Shown here: positions 9,313 through 18,163 of the stretch, in pieces | Position numbering within the stretch: position 1 is the stretch's first letter | How the letters are laid out: every line of letters starts with the position of its first letter | Assembly (NCBI RefSeq): GCF_000967545.1 | Contig: NZ_JXXV01000016.1 | Span: 1-64,000, forward strand | DNA: 64,000 bases | Direction of reading: 5' to 3' | Source of the DNA: Vibrio galatheae | GTDB taxonomy: Bacteria > Pseudomonadota > Gammaproteobacteria > Enterobacterales > Vibrionaceae | Translations under genes and position numbers: made by a program | The notes under the pieces: generated by a model | Database searches by the model: none | What the model saw: only the letters and a program-made list of their open reading frames with translations | Told to the model about the DNA's origin: nothing

Positions 9313-10087
9313 GGTGGTGGCCGTGTGAATGATTTGAACAAATATCTGCATCACCTTCAACAGGATCACCTGCTAGGTCGTGATGATGACTATGATCATG
9401 GTGATAGAAAGCGAATGGCTGCTGATGAGTGTGACCAAATAGAGCAATGTAGCTAGGGTGCTGGGCAATATCCGCGGGTGCACCAGAGCAACAGACATGA
9501 TGATTGATGCAGACCACGTCGTCGGTTTTCGCCATTACTAGGTGTAAATCATGTGAAACCATGAATACCGCACAATTAAAACGGTGGCGTATTGTGTCAA
9601 TCAGCTCGTATAGGTCGATCTGTCCCTGAACGTCGACACCTTGAGCCGGTTCGTCTAGCACCAATAGGTCTGGACGTTGCAGCAAGGCACGAGCGAGAAG
9701 AACACGCTGATTCTCCCCTCCAGATAGAGAGTGCATATTACTGCGCACCAGATGTTCAGCTCCCACCAGCTTCAATGCATCATTACGTTCTTGTTTACTG
9801 TATTTTCCTGCTAAGCGTAGAAAGCGATCGACGTTGAGGGGAAGAGATTCATTGAGCTTCAGCTTTTGTGGAACATAACCAATCTTTACTCCTTTGGCCT
9901 TGTTCACTTTACCGCTAGAGCTTTTAAGCAATCCCAACAAGATCTTGACTAAGGTCGATTTTCCCGCCCCATTTGGGCCGATTAACGTTGTAATTTCACC
10001 TCGCTTGAGGCGCAGAGAGATTTTGTCGAGTACGGTACGTTCGCCAAATTGAACACTAATATTATCGAGTTCGACTAGAGTCGACAT
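9305..10087 (-). CDS. znuC: Zinc ABC transporter ATPase ZnuC
   Basis: 260 residues. Walker [10 protein letters not shown] is at 37-45, signature LSGGENQR at 121-128, Walker B LLVLDEP at 141-147. The C-terminus is strongly histidine-rich ([26 protein letters not shown]), a feature of zinc-linked ZnuC proteins that may bind metal. It is the first gene of znuCB and is divergent from znuA. Only 80 bp separate them, and these contain a Zur-like palindrome. Confidence 0.96.
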   Translation of the reverse strand: MSTLVELDNISVQFGERTVLDKISLRLKRGEITTLIGPNGAGKSTLVKILLGLLKSSSGKVNKAKGVKIGYVPQKLKLNESLPLNVDRFLRLAGKYSKQERNDALKLVGAEHLVRSNMHSLSGGENQRVLLARALLQRPDLLVLDEPAQGVDVQGQIDLYELIDTIRHRFNCAVFMVSHDLHLVMAKTDDVVCINHHVCCSGAPADIAQHPSYIALFGHTHQQPFAFYHHDHSHHHDLAGDPVEGDADICSNHSHGHHHD

Positions 10088-10112
10088 GAATGGAACTCAT
10101 TTGCAATTTGTT

Positions 10113-10131
10113 AATGTTATAATGTAACATT
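10113..10131. promoter_or_regulatory. Zur operator in the znuA/znuCB divergent promoter
   Basis: AATGTTA-TAATG-TAACATT is a perfect 7-5-7 inverted repeat that closely matches the known Zur box (AATGTTATANTATAACATT core). A perfect -10 element TATAAT (10118-10123, plus strand) lies inside it, so Zur-Zn binding would block znuA transcription. The same site can serve znuCB. Confidence 0.88.
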
Positions 10132-10167
10132 TACTTATCCTTTAAACCAGTCAGTAATCACTATTCT

Positions 10168-11046
10168 ATGAAACGTTTTTTAACCGCTTGCGTCATGGTT
10201 CTCGCAAGTACTTCTATTGCTCATGCATCAGCAGTGTTAACAAGTATTAAGCCAATTCAGTTGATCACCTTAGAGCTGACCAAAAATATTTCGAAGCCTG
10301 AGGTATTGCTAGCAGCAAATACGTCGCCTCATGACTATGCGCTGCGTCCTTCAGATGTCAAACGTCTGCACGATGCTAAATTGATTATCTGGTACGGAAA
10401 GGATCTCGAACCATTTTTAACTAAAGTGCTAATGAAACGTGACAATGTTCTAACTATCAGCGAGATAGAAGGGCTGGCGTTACGTGAGTTTACAGGGCAT
10501 CACCATGACCATGATGGACACGATCATGGTAGCCATGATCCACATTTTTGGCTAGGTTATAAACCGACGTTGCAGGTGGCTGAAGCGATCGCGGAAAAGC
10601 TGATTCAACTGGATGCCGACAACCGTTCTCAGTACCTTGCTAACTTGCAAGAGTTTACACAAACGCTAGCGCAGCAGAACAATGACATCGCGCTACAACT
10701 TAAACCTGTTTCTGGCGTTGGCTATTACGTTTTCCATGATGCTTATGGTTATTTTGAGCAGGATTTCCAGCTCAACCACCTTGGCTATTTCACTGTCAGT
10801 CCAGAGCGTAAGCCAGGTGCAAAAACCTTGATTAACATACGTAAAACGTTGGCGGAAGAACAAGCTAAATGTGTGTTCTCTGAGCCTCAGTTTACGCCAG
10901 CAGTGGTACAATCGGTCACGCGTGGAAGCAATGCTAAAACAGGTGTCCTCGATCCTCTCGCTGTTGATATTGAAGTAACTGAGGGCAGTTACTTCCAATT
11001 CAAACAAAGTCTTGCTGACAGTTTCAGTGACTGTCTCGTCAAGTAA
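10168..11046 (+). CDS. znuA: Periplasmic zinc-binding protein ZnuA
   Basis: 292 residues with a Sec signal peptide (MKRFLTACVMVLASTSIAHA, cleavage near residue 20). It captures zinc in the periplasm and delivers it to ZnuBC. The likely metal ligands His55 (SPHDY), His126 (DPHFW) and His190 (VFHDAYGYFE) are present. A flexible histidine-rich loop lies at about 111-123 (HHHDHDGHDHGSH). It is divergent from znuCB and shares their Zur box. Cluster A-I solute-binding protein, standard length. Confidence 0.96.
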   Translation: MKRFLTACVMVLASTSIAHASAVLTSIKPIQLITLELTKNISKPEVLLAANTSPHDYALRPSDVKRLHDAKLIIWYGKDLEPFLTKVLMKRDNVLTISEIEGLALREFTGHHHDHDGHDHGSHDPHFWLGYKPTLQVAEAIAEKLIQLDADNRSQYLANLQEFTQTLAQQNNDIALQLKPVSGVGYYVFHDAYGYFEQDFQLNHLGYFTVSPERKPGAKTLINIRKTLAEEQAKCVFSEPQFTPAVVQSVTRGSNAKTGVLDPLAVDIEVTEGSYFQFKQSLADSFSDCLVK

Positions 11047-11056
11047 GCACCTCTCA

Positions 11057-11085
11057 GTCAAAGGCTGTGAAGCCTTTGACTTTAC
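11057..11085 (+). terminator. Terminator-like hairpin after znuA
   Basis: Perfect 10-bp stem GTCAAAGGCT / AGCCTTTGAC with loop GTGA, 11 bp after znuA. Only a short T-run (TTTAC) follows, so termination may be partial. Confidence 0.65.
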
Positions 11086-11250
11086 AAATATCTGTGAACT
11101 GAACGAAAAAGTCGTCAACTATTTCCTTCCCTGACTTGTTAATCCCTCTAATTACTAGATAATTATTATCACAAAATAACGATAGGGCGTATCAAAGCTC
11201 AAATATTAACCGTCATGGTTTTTTAGTCTGCTGTCAGGGAACGGATCAAA

Positions 11251-14200
11251 TTGAACAAGCTGGTCACTTTGTTGTTAACGCTTTGGCTTCTGTCTTCCGG
11301 GGGAGCTTTGGCTGCTCATGTCTCTCCAAAGCTCTTTTATCCGTTACCCACGTTAGCGCAAGGTAAAGTTTTTGCGGCGAAGCAACTCTTTTTGGCGGAC
11401 GACGGTGGCCTCTGGCTACAAGACGTTCGCAACAATGTATTGTTTTATGACGGTCAACATATTCTTCCTGAGCAAGGCTCCGCGCTCGACAGTGATTCTG
11501 CACAAATAGCGTTTATCGATAATGCTTTTTGGACGTTTTTTCACAACGAAATCTACCGTAACGTCCCTAATCAAGAGAAAGAGTTGGTATTTAGCTTAAC
11601 GCCGGGTACTGAAATTTTGAAAATTGGCACATCGCAGCGCTACGTTTGGCTTGCGGATGAAAGAAACTTCTATACCTACCACCTTGATAGCGGCGAGTTC
11701 CAAACCTTCTCTTTGATGGAGCTTTACCACTACAACCAATCGTCTCAAATAACGATAAATGACGCTAAATTCATTCTATCAAAATGGGTCGTAGCAACCG
11801 ATGCTGGGGTCTATTTATCAAATGACGACCACTTTGAACATGTGCCAAAGTCGGGGAAAAATTATGTAGAGAAACTCTACTTTTCTGAGACGCGGCGCGA
11901 GCTGATTGGTGGTTCTCTCAGCGGTGCCATTATCTTTAGTATTGATCAGCCGAACGATCCGATCCGTACGATTTCGGGTAGCCATGTTCTGAGTATTACC
12001 GAAACAGACCAAGAGTATTGGATCGGCACTGAAAAAGGTTTGTATGTTTATCGTTTTTTAACCGGCGAAACACAAAAATTTGAACATGGAATTGGCGTCG
12101 GTAGCCGTCTCGACGGAGAAAAAATCTATGCGTTGCTAAATGACCACGCCGGAGGGGTTTGGGTCGCCACCGATCGAGGAGTCCGGTATTTTTCGCTCTA
12201 CTCTCATCAATTTACTCGCTACTCCAACGAATCCCTATACTTATCCCGTGGTGAAAAGCTGGTTGGTTTAACTCGGCGCAAAGGGGGGGATGGTTACTGG
12301 TTGTTGACCAGTAAAGGGGTGTATCAGTTAGAGCTACACCACACAGCCCAGCGCAAGCTTGTTTACCGAGGTGATGTGCATGATATTGAGGAACATAATG
12401 GTGTGCTGTGGTTGGCTACAGATGAGGGCATTGTGTGCATCGAAGCGGATTCAGGAGAGATCATCGCCGATAATCTACCTAATTTTCTTAAAACCACCAA
12501 AGTTCTCCTGATTGAGTTTAATCATCACAATAAAGTATGGGGGGCAAGTGAAACCGAACTTTGGAGTTTTGATTTGGCAACGCGTCAGTTAACTCAGTAC
12601 GGTTCTGACTGGATGATTGACAAGTATCTTCCCGCCCAGCTTACCCATATGTATGTTACGTCTCAGGATTACGTGATGTTGGGCACTGAACATGGTAGTT
12701 ATTTGGTTCGCGATGGACAGATCAGCTTTGCGGGGGAAAGTGTTACCTATGGCGAGGTCATCGATGTGCTGCAGCCCAATGACAAAGAGCTTTGGATAGC
12801 GAGCCGTTACGGCTTGTATAGTCTTGACCTTTATCAAAACACCGCAGAATCGCTCGATATGGTAAATGGACATGTAACGCCTAAGTGCCTGATTGAAAAC
12901 CAAGATGGTATTTGGCTAACGTCATCGACCGGACTCTCTCGTTATACCTCAGATGGGAGAATCGTGCAGCATTATGGTGAGCCTTTCGGGGTCATCAACA
13001 ATGAATTTCTACCTGATATGTGTAGCTTTGAAAGTAGCAGCGAACGAGTCATTTTGTTGGGTGCAGAAAGCACCTTAGTTAAGGTTGATACCGAGCAACT
13101 CGTGGCGAGTCAGTTGCCAAGCACCCAAGTCATTTTTAGCCAAATTAAACGGAACCAAAAGCAGTACTCTTTAGCCAATACAGTTAAACAAGTGCCCGAA
13201 ATCGGTTATGGCGAATCAATTTCTTTCCAATTTGGTTACCTACCAAGCGCAAGCAATATCATTCTTGAATATCGGCTTAATCAAAGTAGCGAGTGGCAAA
13301 GTTTAGATGGCAGCACGTTATCGGTAGAGCATCTAATGCCCGGTCAATACCAACTGGAAGTAAGGCCGGTGAGAAGTGACCGAGTGAAAGGCGAGAGCAA
13401 TCGTTATCAGTTTATCGTCAGTGAACCTTGGTTTCTAAGCAACTTTGCGCTGTTCACTTTTGCTTTGGCATTACTGTCTGTTATCGCAATAATTGCGTAC
13501 TGGCGTTCTCGTTTGATGGCACAGACGAACAGAGAACTGAAAGCGCAAGTCGCGTTAAAAACGAGCCAACTGAGACATCAAAGCCGGGTTTTATTGGGGA
13601 ATAACAATCAACTGCGTAAACAATTACACGTGAGATGGCTGTTCTACAGTCAGTCGATAGAAAAGCTAAAACAAAGGTTGAATGCCACAGTGGCTAAAGG
13701 ACTCACACCGTCTCAGTTGACTGAATATATGCTGCAAGAATTAGACATGTTGGTCAATATTCGATCGGCTAATGGAAAATCATTGCCAATTTTTAATATC
13801 ACTATGGTGCTGCGTTCAGTCATTACTGGCTGGAAAAATGAATTGAATAGAGTCGGTATTCAGATTGAGCTTAAGGCTGATGAAGATCTATTCGTTGCTG
13901 TCAAAGACTTTAATCTAGATGAACTGTTCAATGTGCTATTTGATGGCATGTTGCGTCGCTGCTATCGGAACCAAGTGGTTGCGATCCAGCTAATGCAGAG
14001 AGAGGGAATGGTTGTATTTTCCATGCTAGATCAAGGTAGCGCACTTGATATAGACACTACAAGTGTTAGCTCGAACGACAACCTGAGCAAACTGGTCACG
14101 CAAAGTGGTGGTGACATACACTTATTTAGCTCTAAAGAAAGAAACTTAATTGAAATTGCGTGGCAAGAGAGTTTACCAATAGATGGTAGCGCTGTCGTCG

Positions 14201-14556
14201 CAGAAGAGGACGAAAATCTGCTCAACCATGACGATGTGTGGTTGTCAAAAGTACGACAATTGGTTGAAGCGCATTACGCTGACCCAGAGTTTAGTACTTC
14301 ATCTGCCGCTAAGCTGCTCTACGTTTCGGAACGCAGTTTACAGCGCCGATTAAAGTCTTCAATAGAGAAGACCTTTACTGAGTATCTAACTGAAGTACGT
14401 TTGGACAATGCGTGCCTACGCCTACTGGCTGGGGAAAGAGTATCGGATGTCGCTTTCGAATGCGGTTTCAATGACCCTTCTTATTTTAGTCAAAGATTTA
14501 AACATCGTTTTGGCATGTCGCCGACGCAGTTTGTTGAAGAACAAGCTGCCTGCTAA
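11251..14556 (+). CDS. Membrane sensor-regulator: propeller, YYY-like domain, kinase remnant, AraC domain
   Basis: 1101 residues, TTG start (MNKLVTLLLTLWLLSSGGALAAH reads as a signal peptide; a GGGA lies just upstream). Residues about 25-640 repeat WLATDEGI/VWVATDRGV-type motifs, as in two-component-regulator beta-propellers. About 650-725 resembles the Y_Y_Y immunoglobulin-like domain. A membrane helix runs about 729-751, then a coiled coil. About 790-980 looks like a histidine-kinase core that has decayed: no H-box histidine and no usable N or G boxes (only NLDELFNVLFDGML and LDQGS). The end (about 1003-1101) is an AraC/XylS DNA-binding domain (VSERSLQRRLK, FECGFNDPSYFSQRFKHRFG). There is no receiver domain. 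It probably acts as a one-component membrane transcription factor; ligand and targets are unknown. Confidence 0.85.
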   Translation: MNKLVTLLLTLWLLSSGGALAAHVSPKLFYPLPTLAQGKVFAAKQLFLADDGGLWLQDVRNNVLFYDGQHILPEQGSALDSDSAQIAFIDNAFWTFFHNEIYRNVPNQEKELVFSLTPGTEILKIGTSQRYVWLADERNFYTYHLDSGEFQTFSLMELYHYNQSSQITINDAKFILSKWVVATDAGVYLSNDDHFEHVPKSGKNYVEKLYFSETRRELIGGSLSGAIIFSIDQPNDPIRTISGSHVLSITETDQEYWIGTEKGLYVYRFLTGETQKFEHGIGVGSRLDGEKIYALLNDHAGGVWVATDRGVRYFSLYSHQFTRYSNESLYLSRGEKLVGLTRRKGGDGYWLLTSKGVYQLELHHTAQRKLVYRGDVHDIEEHNGVLWLATDEGIVCIEADSGEIIADNLPNFLKTTKVLLIEFNHHNKVWGASETELWSFDLATRQLTQYGSDWMIDKYLPAQLTHMYVTSQDYVMLGTEHGSYLVRDGQISFAGESVTYGEVIDVLQPNDKELWIASRYGLYSLDLYQNTAESLDMVNGHVTPKCLIENQDGIWLTSSTGLSRYTSDGRIVQHYGEPFGVINNEFLPDMCSFESSSERVILLGAESTLVKVDTEQLVASQLPSTQVIFSQIKRNQKQYSLANTVKQVPEIGYGESISFQFGYLPSASNIILEYRLNQSSEWQSLDGSTLSVEHLMPGQYQLEVRPVRSDRVKGESNRYQFIVSEPWFLSNFALFTFALALLSVIAIIAYWRSRLMAQTNRELKAQVALKTSQLRHQSRVLLGNNNQLRKQLHVRWLFYSQSIEKLKQRLNATVAKGLTPSQLTEYMLQELDMLVNIRSANGKSLPIFNITMVLRSVITGWKNELNRVGIQIELKADEDLFVAVKDFNLDELFNVLFDGMLRRCYRNQVVAIQLMQREGMVVFSMLDQGSALDIDTTSVSSNDNLSKLVTQSGGDIHLFSSKERNLIEIAWQESLPIDGSAVVAEEDENLLNHDDVWLSKVRQLVEAHYADPEFSTSSAAKLLYVSERSLQRRLKSSIEKTFTEYLTEVRLDNACLRLLAGERVSDVAFECGFNDPSYFSQRFKHRFGMSPTQFVEEQAAC

Positions 14557-14715
14557 CGCTCCTTTCCTATAGACCCGCTTAACATAGGCACTATCTAGTT
14601 TACGCCTAGTGGTTATTGGTTGTCCCAAAGCGCTATGTAACTCATTTTTGCTGTTATTGAGTGTAGCCGTAGGCGATCTTTCTACCATAAGAATAAATAT
14701 TTAAACTGATCAATA

Positions 14716-14735
14716 AGATAAACATTTGTTTATCT
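14716..14735. promoter_or_regulatory. Inverted repeat, possible operator
   Basis: AGATAAAC-ATTT-GTTTATCT is a perfect 8-4-8 dyad 160 bp after the AraC-type regulator gene. It could be a protein-binding site; I do not recognise the factor. Confidence 0.4.
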
Positions 14736-14850
14736 AGATGGATATCAGATCTGACGAACTGAGAACTTGGTAGCGTGGATTTGGTCGATATAGACGCAAT
14801 GTCTGCTGGTTGCTGAAATTAGGTAAGATTACGAGAGATAGAAAAAAATG

Positions 14851-15003
14851 TCGTGGTATAGCCGGGGGGACTATACCACGGGTGCCAACGACACCTTCGC
14901 TTGCTGCCGGAGTGGTGCGTTGTGCACCACCTCTGGAATTCAATGTGCCTCAAGGGGATAGCCCTCTCGACGTGGTTAACTATAACCATGTGACCTTTTT
15001 TTA
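14851..15003. ncRNA. Hairpin cluster, candidate structured RNA of unknown direction
   Basis: Three stems in 150 bp. CGTGGTATAG / CTATACCACG (14852-14861, 14871-14880) is perfect, GTGGTGC / GCACCAC (14912-14930) is perfect, and ACGTGGTTA / TAACCATGT (14970-14991) has one G-U pair. A plus-strand T-run (14995-15003) follows the third stem. A minus-strand T-run (complement of the A-run at 14842-14848) follows the first stem. So either strand could be an RNA ending at an intrinsic terminator. GC content is higher than in the flanks. No Rfam family is recognised by eye. Confidence 0.4.
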
Positions 15004-15198
15004 CTTATAAAATTAACGCCATACAATATAAGAAAAACGACATTGTTATAAGTGTTTGTTTTTAATGATTTTATTTTTTGTCCCCTCCATTTTATGCGCA
15101 GTTTATGTCTTAATAATGCAATTTTTTGATGGGTTTTAACGTTTTTGACGGATTGCTTTTTGACGTTTTTGGCAATCTATAAATGACCTAAAGATCTA

Positions 15199-15212
15199 AC
15201 CAGTATACTGGT
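15199..15212. promoter_or_regulatory. 14-bp perfect palindrome upstream of feoA
   Basis: ACCAGTATACTGGT is fully self-complementary. It lies 164 bp before feoA and contains TATACT, which could act as a -10 hexamer. The binding protein is unknown. Confidence 0.4.
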
Positions 15213-15342
15213 GCGTCATTCTGTATGAAGCGCGAGCATGATTGATATAGATGGCGATGATACTTTTCCGTTGATACATGCAAACATTGATTTCAGACAA
15301 GATATTAAGTGGCATTCGAAGATAGTATTGCAATCGTTAATA

Positions 15343-15361
15343 AAAATCCTTCTCATTTATA
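15343..15361. promoter_or_regulatory. Candidate Fur box before feoA
   Basis: On the minus strand the sequence reads ATAAATGAGAAGGATTTTT. It matches the Fur half-site pattern AAATGANAATNATTT with two or three mismatches. It ends 14 bp before the feoA ATG. Iron control of feo is expected from the family. Confidence 0.45.
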
Positions 15362-15375
15362 TCTTTGGTTTGTTT

Positions 15376-15603
15376 ATGAAACTCTCACAATTACATCAGG
15401 GGCAAAAAGCAACCATTCACGGGTTTTGCGAACTTTCGAAAGACGTGCGTAAGAAACTGATGGTTATGGGCTTACTGCCAAATACTCCCGTTACGTTAAT
15501 TCGCAGAGCGCCTATGGGCGACCCACTTCAGGTTGAGGTTCGTGGTGTTTCTCTTGCCGTGCGTGCCAACATTGCTGACTCAATTGTTGTGGAGGCAAAC
15601 TAA
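15376..15603 (+). CDS. feoA: Ferrous iron transport accessory protein FeoA
   Basis: 75 residues, typical of FeoA. It is a small SH3-like cytoplasmic protein that interacts with FeoB and is needed for Fe(II) uptake. The ATG at 15376 gives the family start MKLSQLHQGQKATIHGF. The frame runs open to 15238, but that would add 46 non-conserved residues. The stop shares one base with the feoB ATG (TAATG), so translation is coupled. First gene of feoABC. Confidence 0.94.
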   Translation: MKLSQLHQGQKATIHGFCELSKDVRKKLMVMGLLPNTPVTLIRRAPMGDPLQVEVRGVSLAVRANIADSIVVEAN

Positions 15604-17879
15604 TGGAATACAATATTCTGACGGTTGGTAACCCGAATAGTGGCAAGACAACACTCTTTAATGGATTGACTGGTGCTAAGCAACAAGTTGGTAACTGGGC
15701 TGGCGTAACGGTTGAGAAAAAGACCGGCAAATACTCACTATCAAGCGATGTGTTCTCTTTGACAGACTTACCGGGTATCTACGCACTAGACAGTGGTAAT
15801 GATGGCAACAGTATTGATGAATCCATTGCTTCACGAGCAGTTCTTACTCACCCCGCCGATCTGATTATCAATGTCGTCGATGCAACTTGTCTGGAACGCA
15901 GTCTCTATATGACCCTTCAGCTACGCGAGCTTGCTCGTCCAATGGTGGTTGTGCTCAACAAAATGGATGCGCTCAAGCGTGAACGCCAGACTATCGATAT
16001 CAAAGGGCTAGAGCGAACGTTAGGTTGCCCAGTTATAGCTATCTCGGCAAACAACAAGGCGCAAGTTCAGTTATTCAAACAGCGTTTGCATAGAGCCTTA
16101 GTTCAAGGTGTTGCATTGGATGAACTGCGCCTTGACTATGGCAATGAGTTTGAAGCGGCGATAGATCAAATCCAGCCATTGTTCGATGCTCAGTCACAAG
16201 TCGCGAGCCGGGCGTTGGCTATCCGTGCTCTAGAAAATGATGTCTTGGTCCTGAATTCGCTATCTCAGCAATCTAGAGACGCGGTGTTTTCTGAGCAGCG
16301 CAACATAGAACTTGATATTGATTTACTTGTTGCAGACGTTAAATACACATTTCTTCATCAACAGTGTCAGAAGTTACGCCGTACACAGGGCAAGTTGAGT
16401 CATTGCTTCACAGAAAAAGTAGATAGAGTCATTCTCAATAAATGGATCGGTGTACCATTTTTCTTTGTCGTCATGTATTTGATGTTTATGTTCTCAATTA
16501 ACATCGGCAGCGCGTTTATTGATTTCTTCGATATTGGTGTCGGTGCATTACTGGTGGATGGTGGGCACTACCTGCTTGATGAACATCTGCCTGTATGGCT
16601 AGTGACATTGCTTGCAGACGGTATAGGTGGCGGTATTCAAACTGTCGCGACCTTTGTTCCTGTCATTGCGTGCCTGTATCTGTTTTTAGCTGTACTTGAA
16701 AGCTCGGGCTATATGTCTCGGGCCGCGTTTGTGTTAGACAAAGTCATGCAGAAAATAGGTTTACCGGGTAAAGCATTTGTTCCGCTGGTTTTAGGTTTTG
16801 GCTGTAACGTCCCTGCGATTATGGCAACGCGCACCTTGGACCAAGAGCGTGAACGCAAACTCGCTGCATCTATGGCTCCTTTTATGTCGTGTGGTGCCCG
16901 TTTACCTGTCTATGCGTTGTTTGCAGCGGCTTTCTTTCCTCAAAGTGGCCAGAATGTCGTTTTTGCTTTGTATCTGCTCGGTATTGCTGCTGCGGTCTTT
17001 ACGGGTTTTATCCTTAAGAAAACACTCTATCCAGGATCGAGCGACAGCTTGGTGATGGAAATGCCAGACTACGAACTTCCGACCCTACGTAATGTCGTAA
17101 TCAAAACATGGCAGAAATTAAAACGTTTCGTGTTGGGTGCAGGTAAAACCATTGTCGTTGTAGTCACTATTCTTAGTTTCTTAAACTCCGTCGGTACCGA
17201 TGGCTCTTTTGGCAACCAAGATAGTGAAAACTCTGTTTTGTCTAAAGCAGCTCAGGTGGTGACACCCGTCTTCGCGCCAATCGGTATTAAACAAGACAAT
17301 TGGCCCGCCACTGTCGGTATTATCACGGGTATTTTTGCTAAAGAGGCAGTAGTCGGGACGTTAAATAGTTTGTACGCACCAGCTGAACAAGCTGATAGTG
17401 AATACGACTTAATGGCGAGTTTAGAAGAGGCGGTCATGTCAATACCAGATAACCTTGCTGGCTTAAGCTATTCTGATCCACTTGGTCTTGAAGTCGGCGA
17501 CTTAACGGACAGCAAAGCGGTCGCTGAAGAGCAAGATGTTGACGCCTCAATATTTGGTAACCTCAAAGGTTTCTTTGTCTCAGGTAATGCGGCATTCGCG
17601 TACCTATTGTTTATTCTGCTGTATACACCATGTGTTGCGGCGATGGGCGCCTATGTACGTGAGTTTGGGTCTAAATATGCTCGCTTGATTGCTCTGTGGA
17701 CTATGGGGTTAGCGTACGCGAGCTCAGCACTGTATTACCAGATTACCCATTTTAGTGACCATCCACTCGCAAGTTCACTTTGGGTCAGCGGCATCTTGTT
17801 GGTGAGTATAGTGACTTTTAGTGTGCTTAAATTGGTGGGCAGTAAACAACAGCAAGGGTTAGAGGTACAGGTGGCATGA
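15603..17879 (+). CDS. feoB: Ferrous iron transporter FeoB
   Basis: 758 residues. The N-terminal G domain has G1 GNPNSGKTT (9-17), G3 DLPG (55-58) and G4 NKMD (119-122). The C-terminal membrane part has the two Gate-type repeats, with conserved cysteines in GFGCNVPAIMATRT and MSCGARLPVYALF. It moves Fe(II) across the inner membrane with NTP hydrolysis. It overlaps feoA by one base and feoC by four (ATGA), a tight operon as in V. cholerae. Confidence 0.97.
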   Translation: MEYNILTVGNPNSGKTTLFNGLTGAKQQVGNWAGVTVEKKTGKYSLSSDVFSLTDLPGIYALDSGNDGNSIDESIASRAVLTHPADLIINVVDATCLERSLYMTLQLRELARPMVVVLNKMDALKRERQTIDIKGLERTLGCPVIAISANNKAQVQLFKQRLHRALVQGVALDELRLDYGNEFEAAIDQIQPLFDAQSQVASRALAIRALENDVLVLNSLSQQSRDAVFSEQRNIELDIDLLVADVKYTFLHQQCQKLRRTQGKLSHCFTEKVDRVILNKWIGVPFFFVVMYLMFMFSINIGSAFIDFFDIGVGALLVDGGHYLLDEHLPVWLVTLLADGIGGGIQTVATFVPVIACLYLFLAVLESSGYMSRAAFVLDKVMQKIGLPGKAFVPLVLGFGCNVPAIMATRTLDQERERKLAASMAPFMSCGARLPVYALFAAAFFPQSGQNVVFALYLLGIAAAVFTGFILKKTLYPGSSDSLVMEMPDYELPTLRNVVIKTWQKLKRFVLGAGKTIVVVVTILSFLNSVGTDGSFGNQDSENSVLSKAAQVVTPVFAPIGIKQDNWPATVGIITGIFAKEAVVGTLNSLYAPAEQADSEYDLMASLEEAVMSIPDNLAGLSYSDPLGLEVGDLTDSKAVAEEQDVDASIFGNLKGFFVSGNAAFAYLLFILLYTPCVAAMGAYVREFGSKYARLIALWTMGLAYASSALYYQITHFSDHPLASSLWVSGILLVSIVTFSVLKLVGSKQQQGLEVQVA

Positions 17880-18106
17880 TCCTATCAGAGTTAAAGTTGT
17901 GCATTGAGCAAAGTGGCACGATTTCGCGCCGTGAGTTGGCGAATAAGTTTACCATGAGTGAAGATGGCGTTGATGCGATGCTTAGGGTATGGATTAAGAA
18001 AGGTAAACTGTCACGTTTTGTCGATACCAATACTTTTCAGCACGTGACTCGGGTCAGATATAGCGTAGTCAAAAGTGACGCTTTAGCTGTGAATGTGACT
18101 ATGTAA
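17876..18106 (+). CDS. feoC: FeoC winged-helix accessory protein
   Basis: 76 residues with a winged-helix fold (LSELKLCIEQSGTISRRELA, then EDGVDAMLRVWIKKGKLSRF). Enterobacterial FeoC has a cysteine cluster for Fe-S binding. This protein has only Cys9, so it belongs to the cysteine-poor Vibrio type. It is likely to assemble with FeoA and FeoB rather than sense iron by a cluster. The ATG overlaps the feoB TGA by four bases. Confidence 0.9.
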   Translation: MILSELKLCIEQSGTISRRELANKFTMSEDGVDAMLRVWIKKGKLSRFVDTNTFQHVTRVRYSVVKSDALAVNVTM

Positions 18107-18120
18107 CTGATGAAACTTTT

Positions 18121-18150
18121 AAAAGCCGCTCTTTTTAGAGCGGCTTTTTT
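18121..18150. terminator. Bidirectional terminator between feoC and the HIT-family gene
   Basis: Stem AAGCCGCTCT / AGAGCGGCTT with loop TTTT. A-runs and T-runs lie on both sides, so it can stop feoABC on the plus strand and the convergent HIT-family gene on the minus strand. Confidence 0.9.
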
Positions 18151-18163
18151 GTATCCGTAAATA

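Larger units (their letters stand above)
14557..15375. other. 819-bp intergenic region between the AraC-type regulator and feoA
   Basis: No convincing gene is present on either strand. It holds an 8-4-8 inverted repeat (14716-14735), a cluster of hairpins with T-runs on both sides (14851-15003), a 14-bp palindrome (15199-15212) and a Fur-like box just before feoA (15343-15361). Each is listed separately. The stretch 15004-15190 is AT-rich with nothing else I recognise. Confidence 0.7.

Noticed and set aside
14930..14970. Resemblance of a short stretch (GCCTCAAGGGG) to Vibrio attC/VCR repeats
   Set aside because: The required core sites (RYYYAAC and GTTRRRY at the ends) are absent, and no integron cassettes are present.
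14422..15010. Small ORFs on both strands around the hairpin cluster (for example 14810-15010 plus)
   Set aside because: No ribosome sites; they read through perfect hairpins, and the products are of mixed composition without domains.
15238..15375. Upstream start for feoA at 15238
   Set aside because: It would add 46 residues without homology and cover the Fur-like box; the ATG at 15376 gives a standard FeoA.
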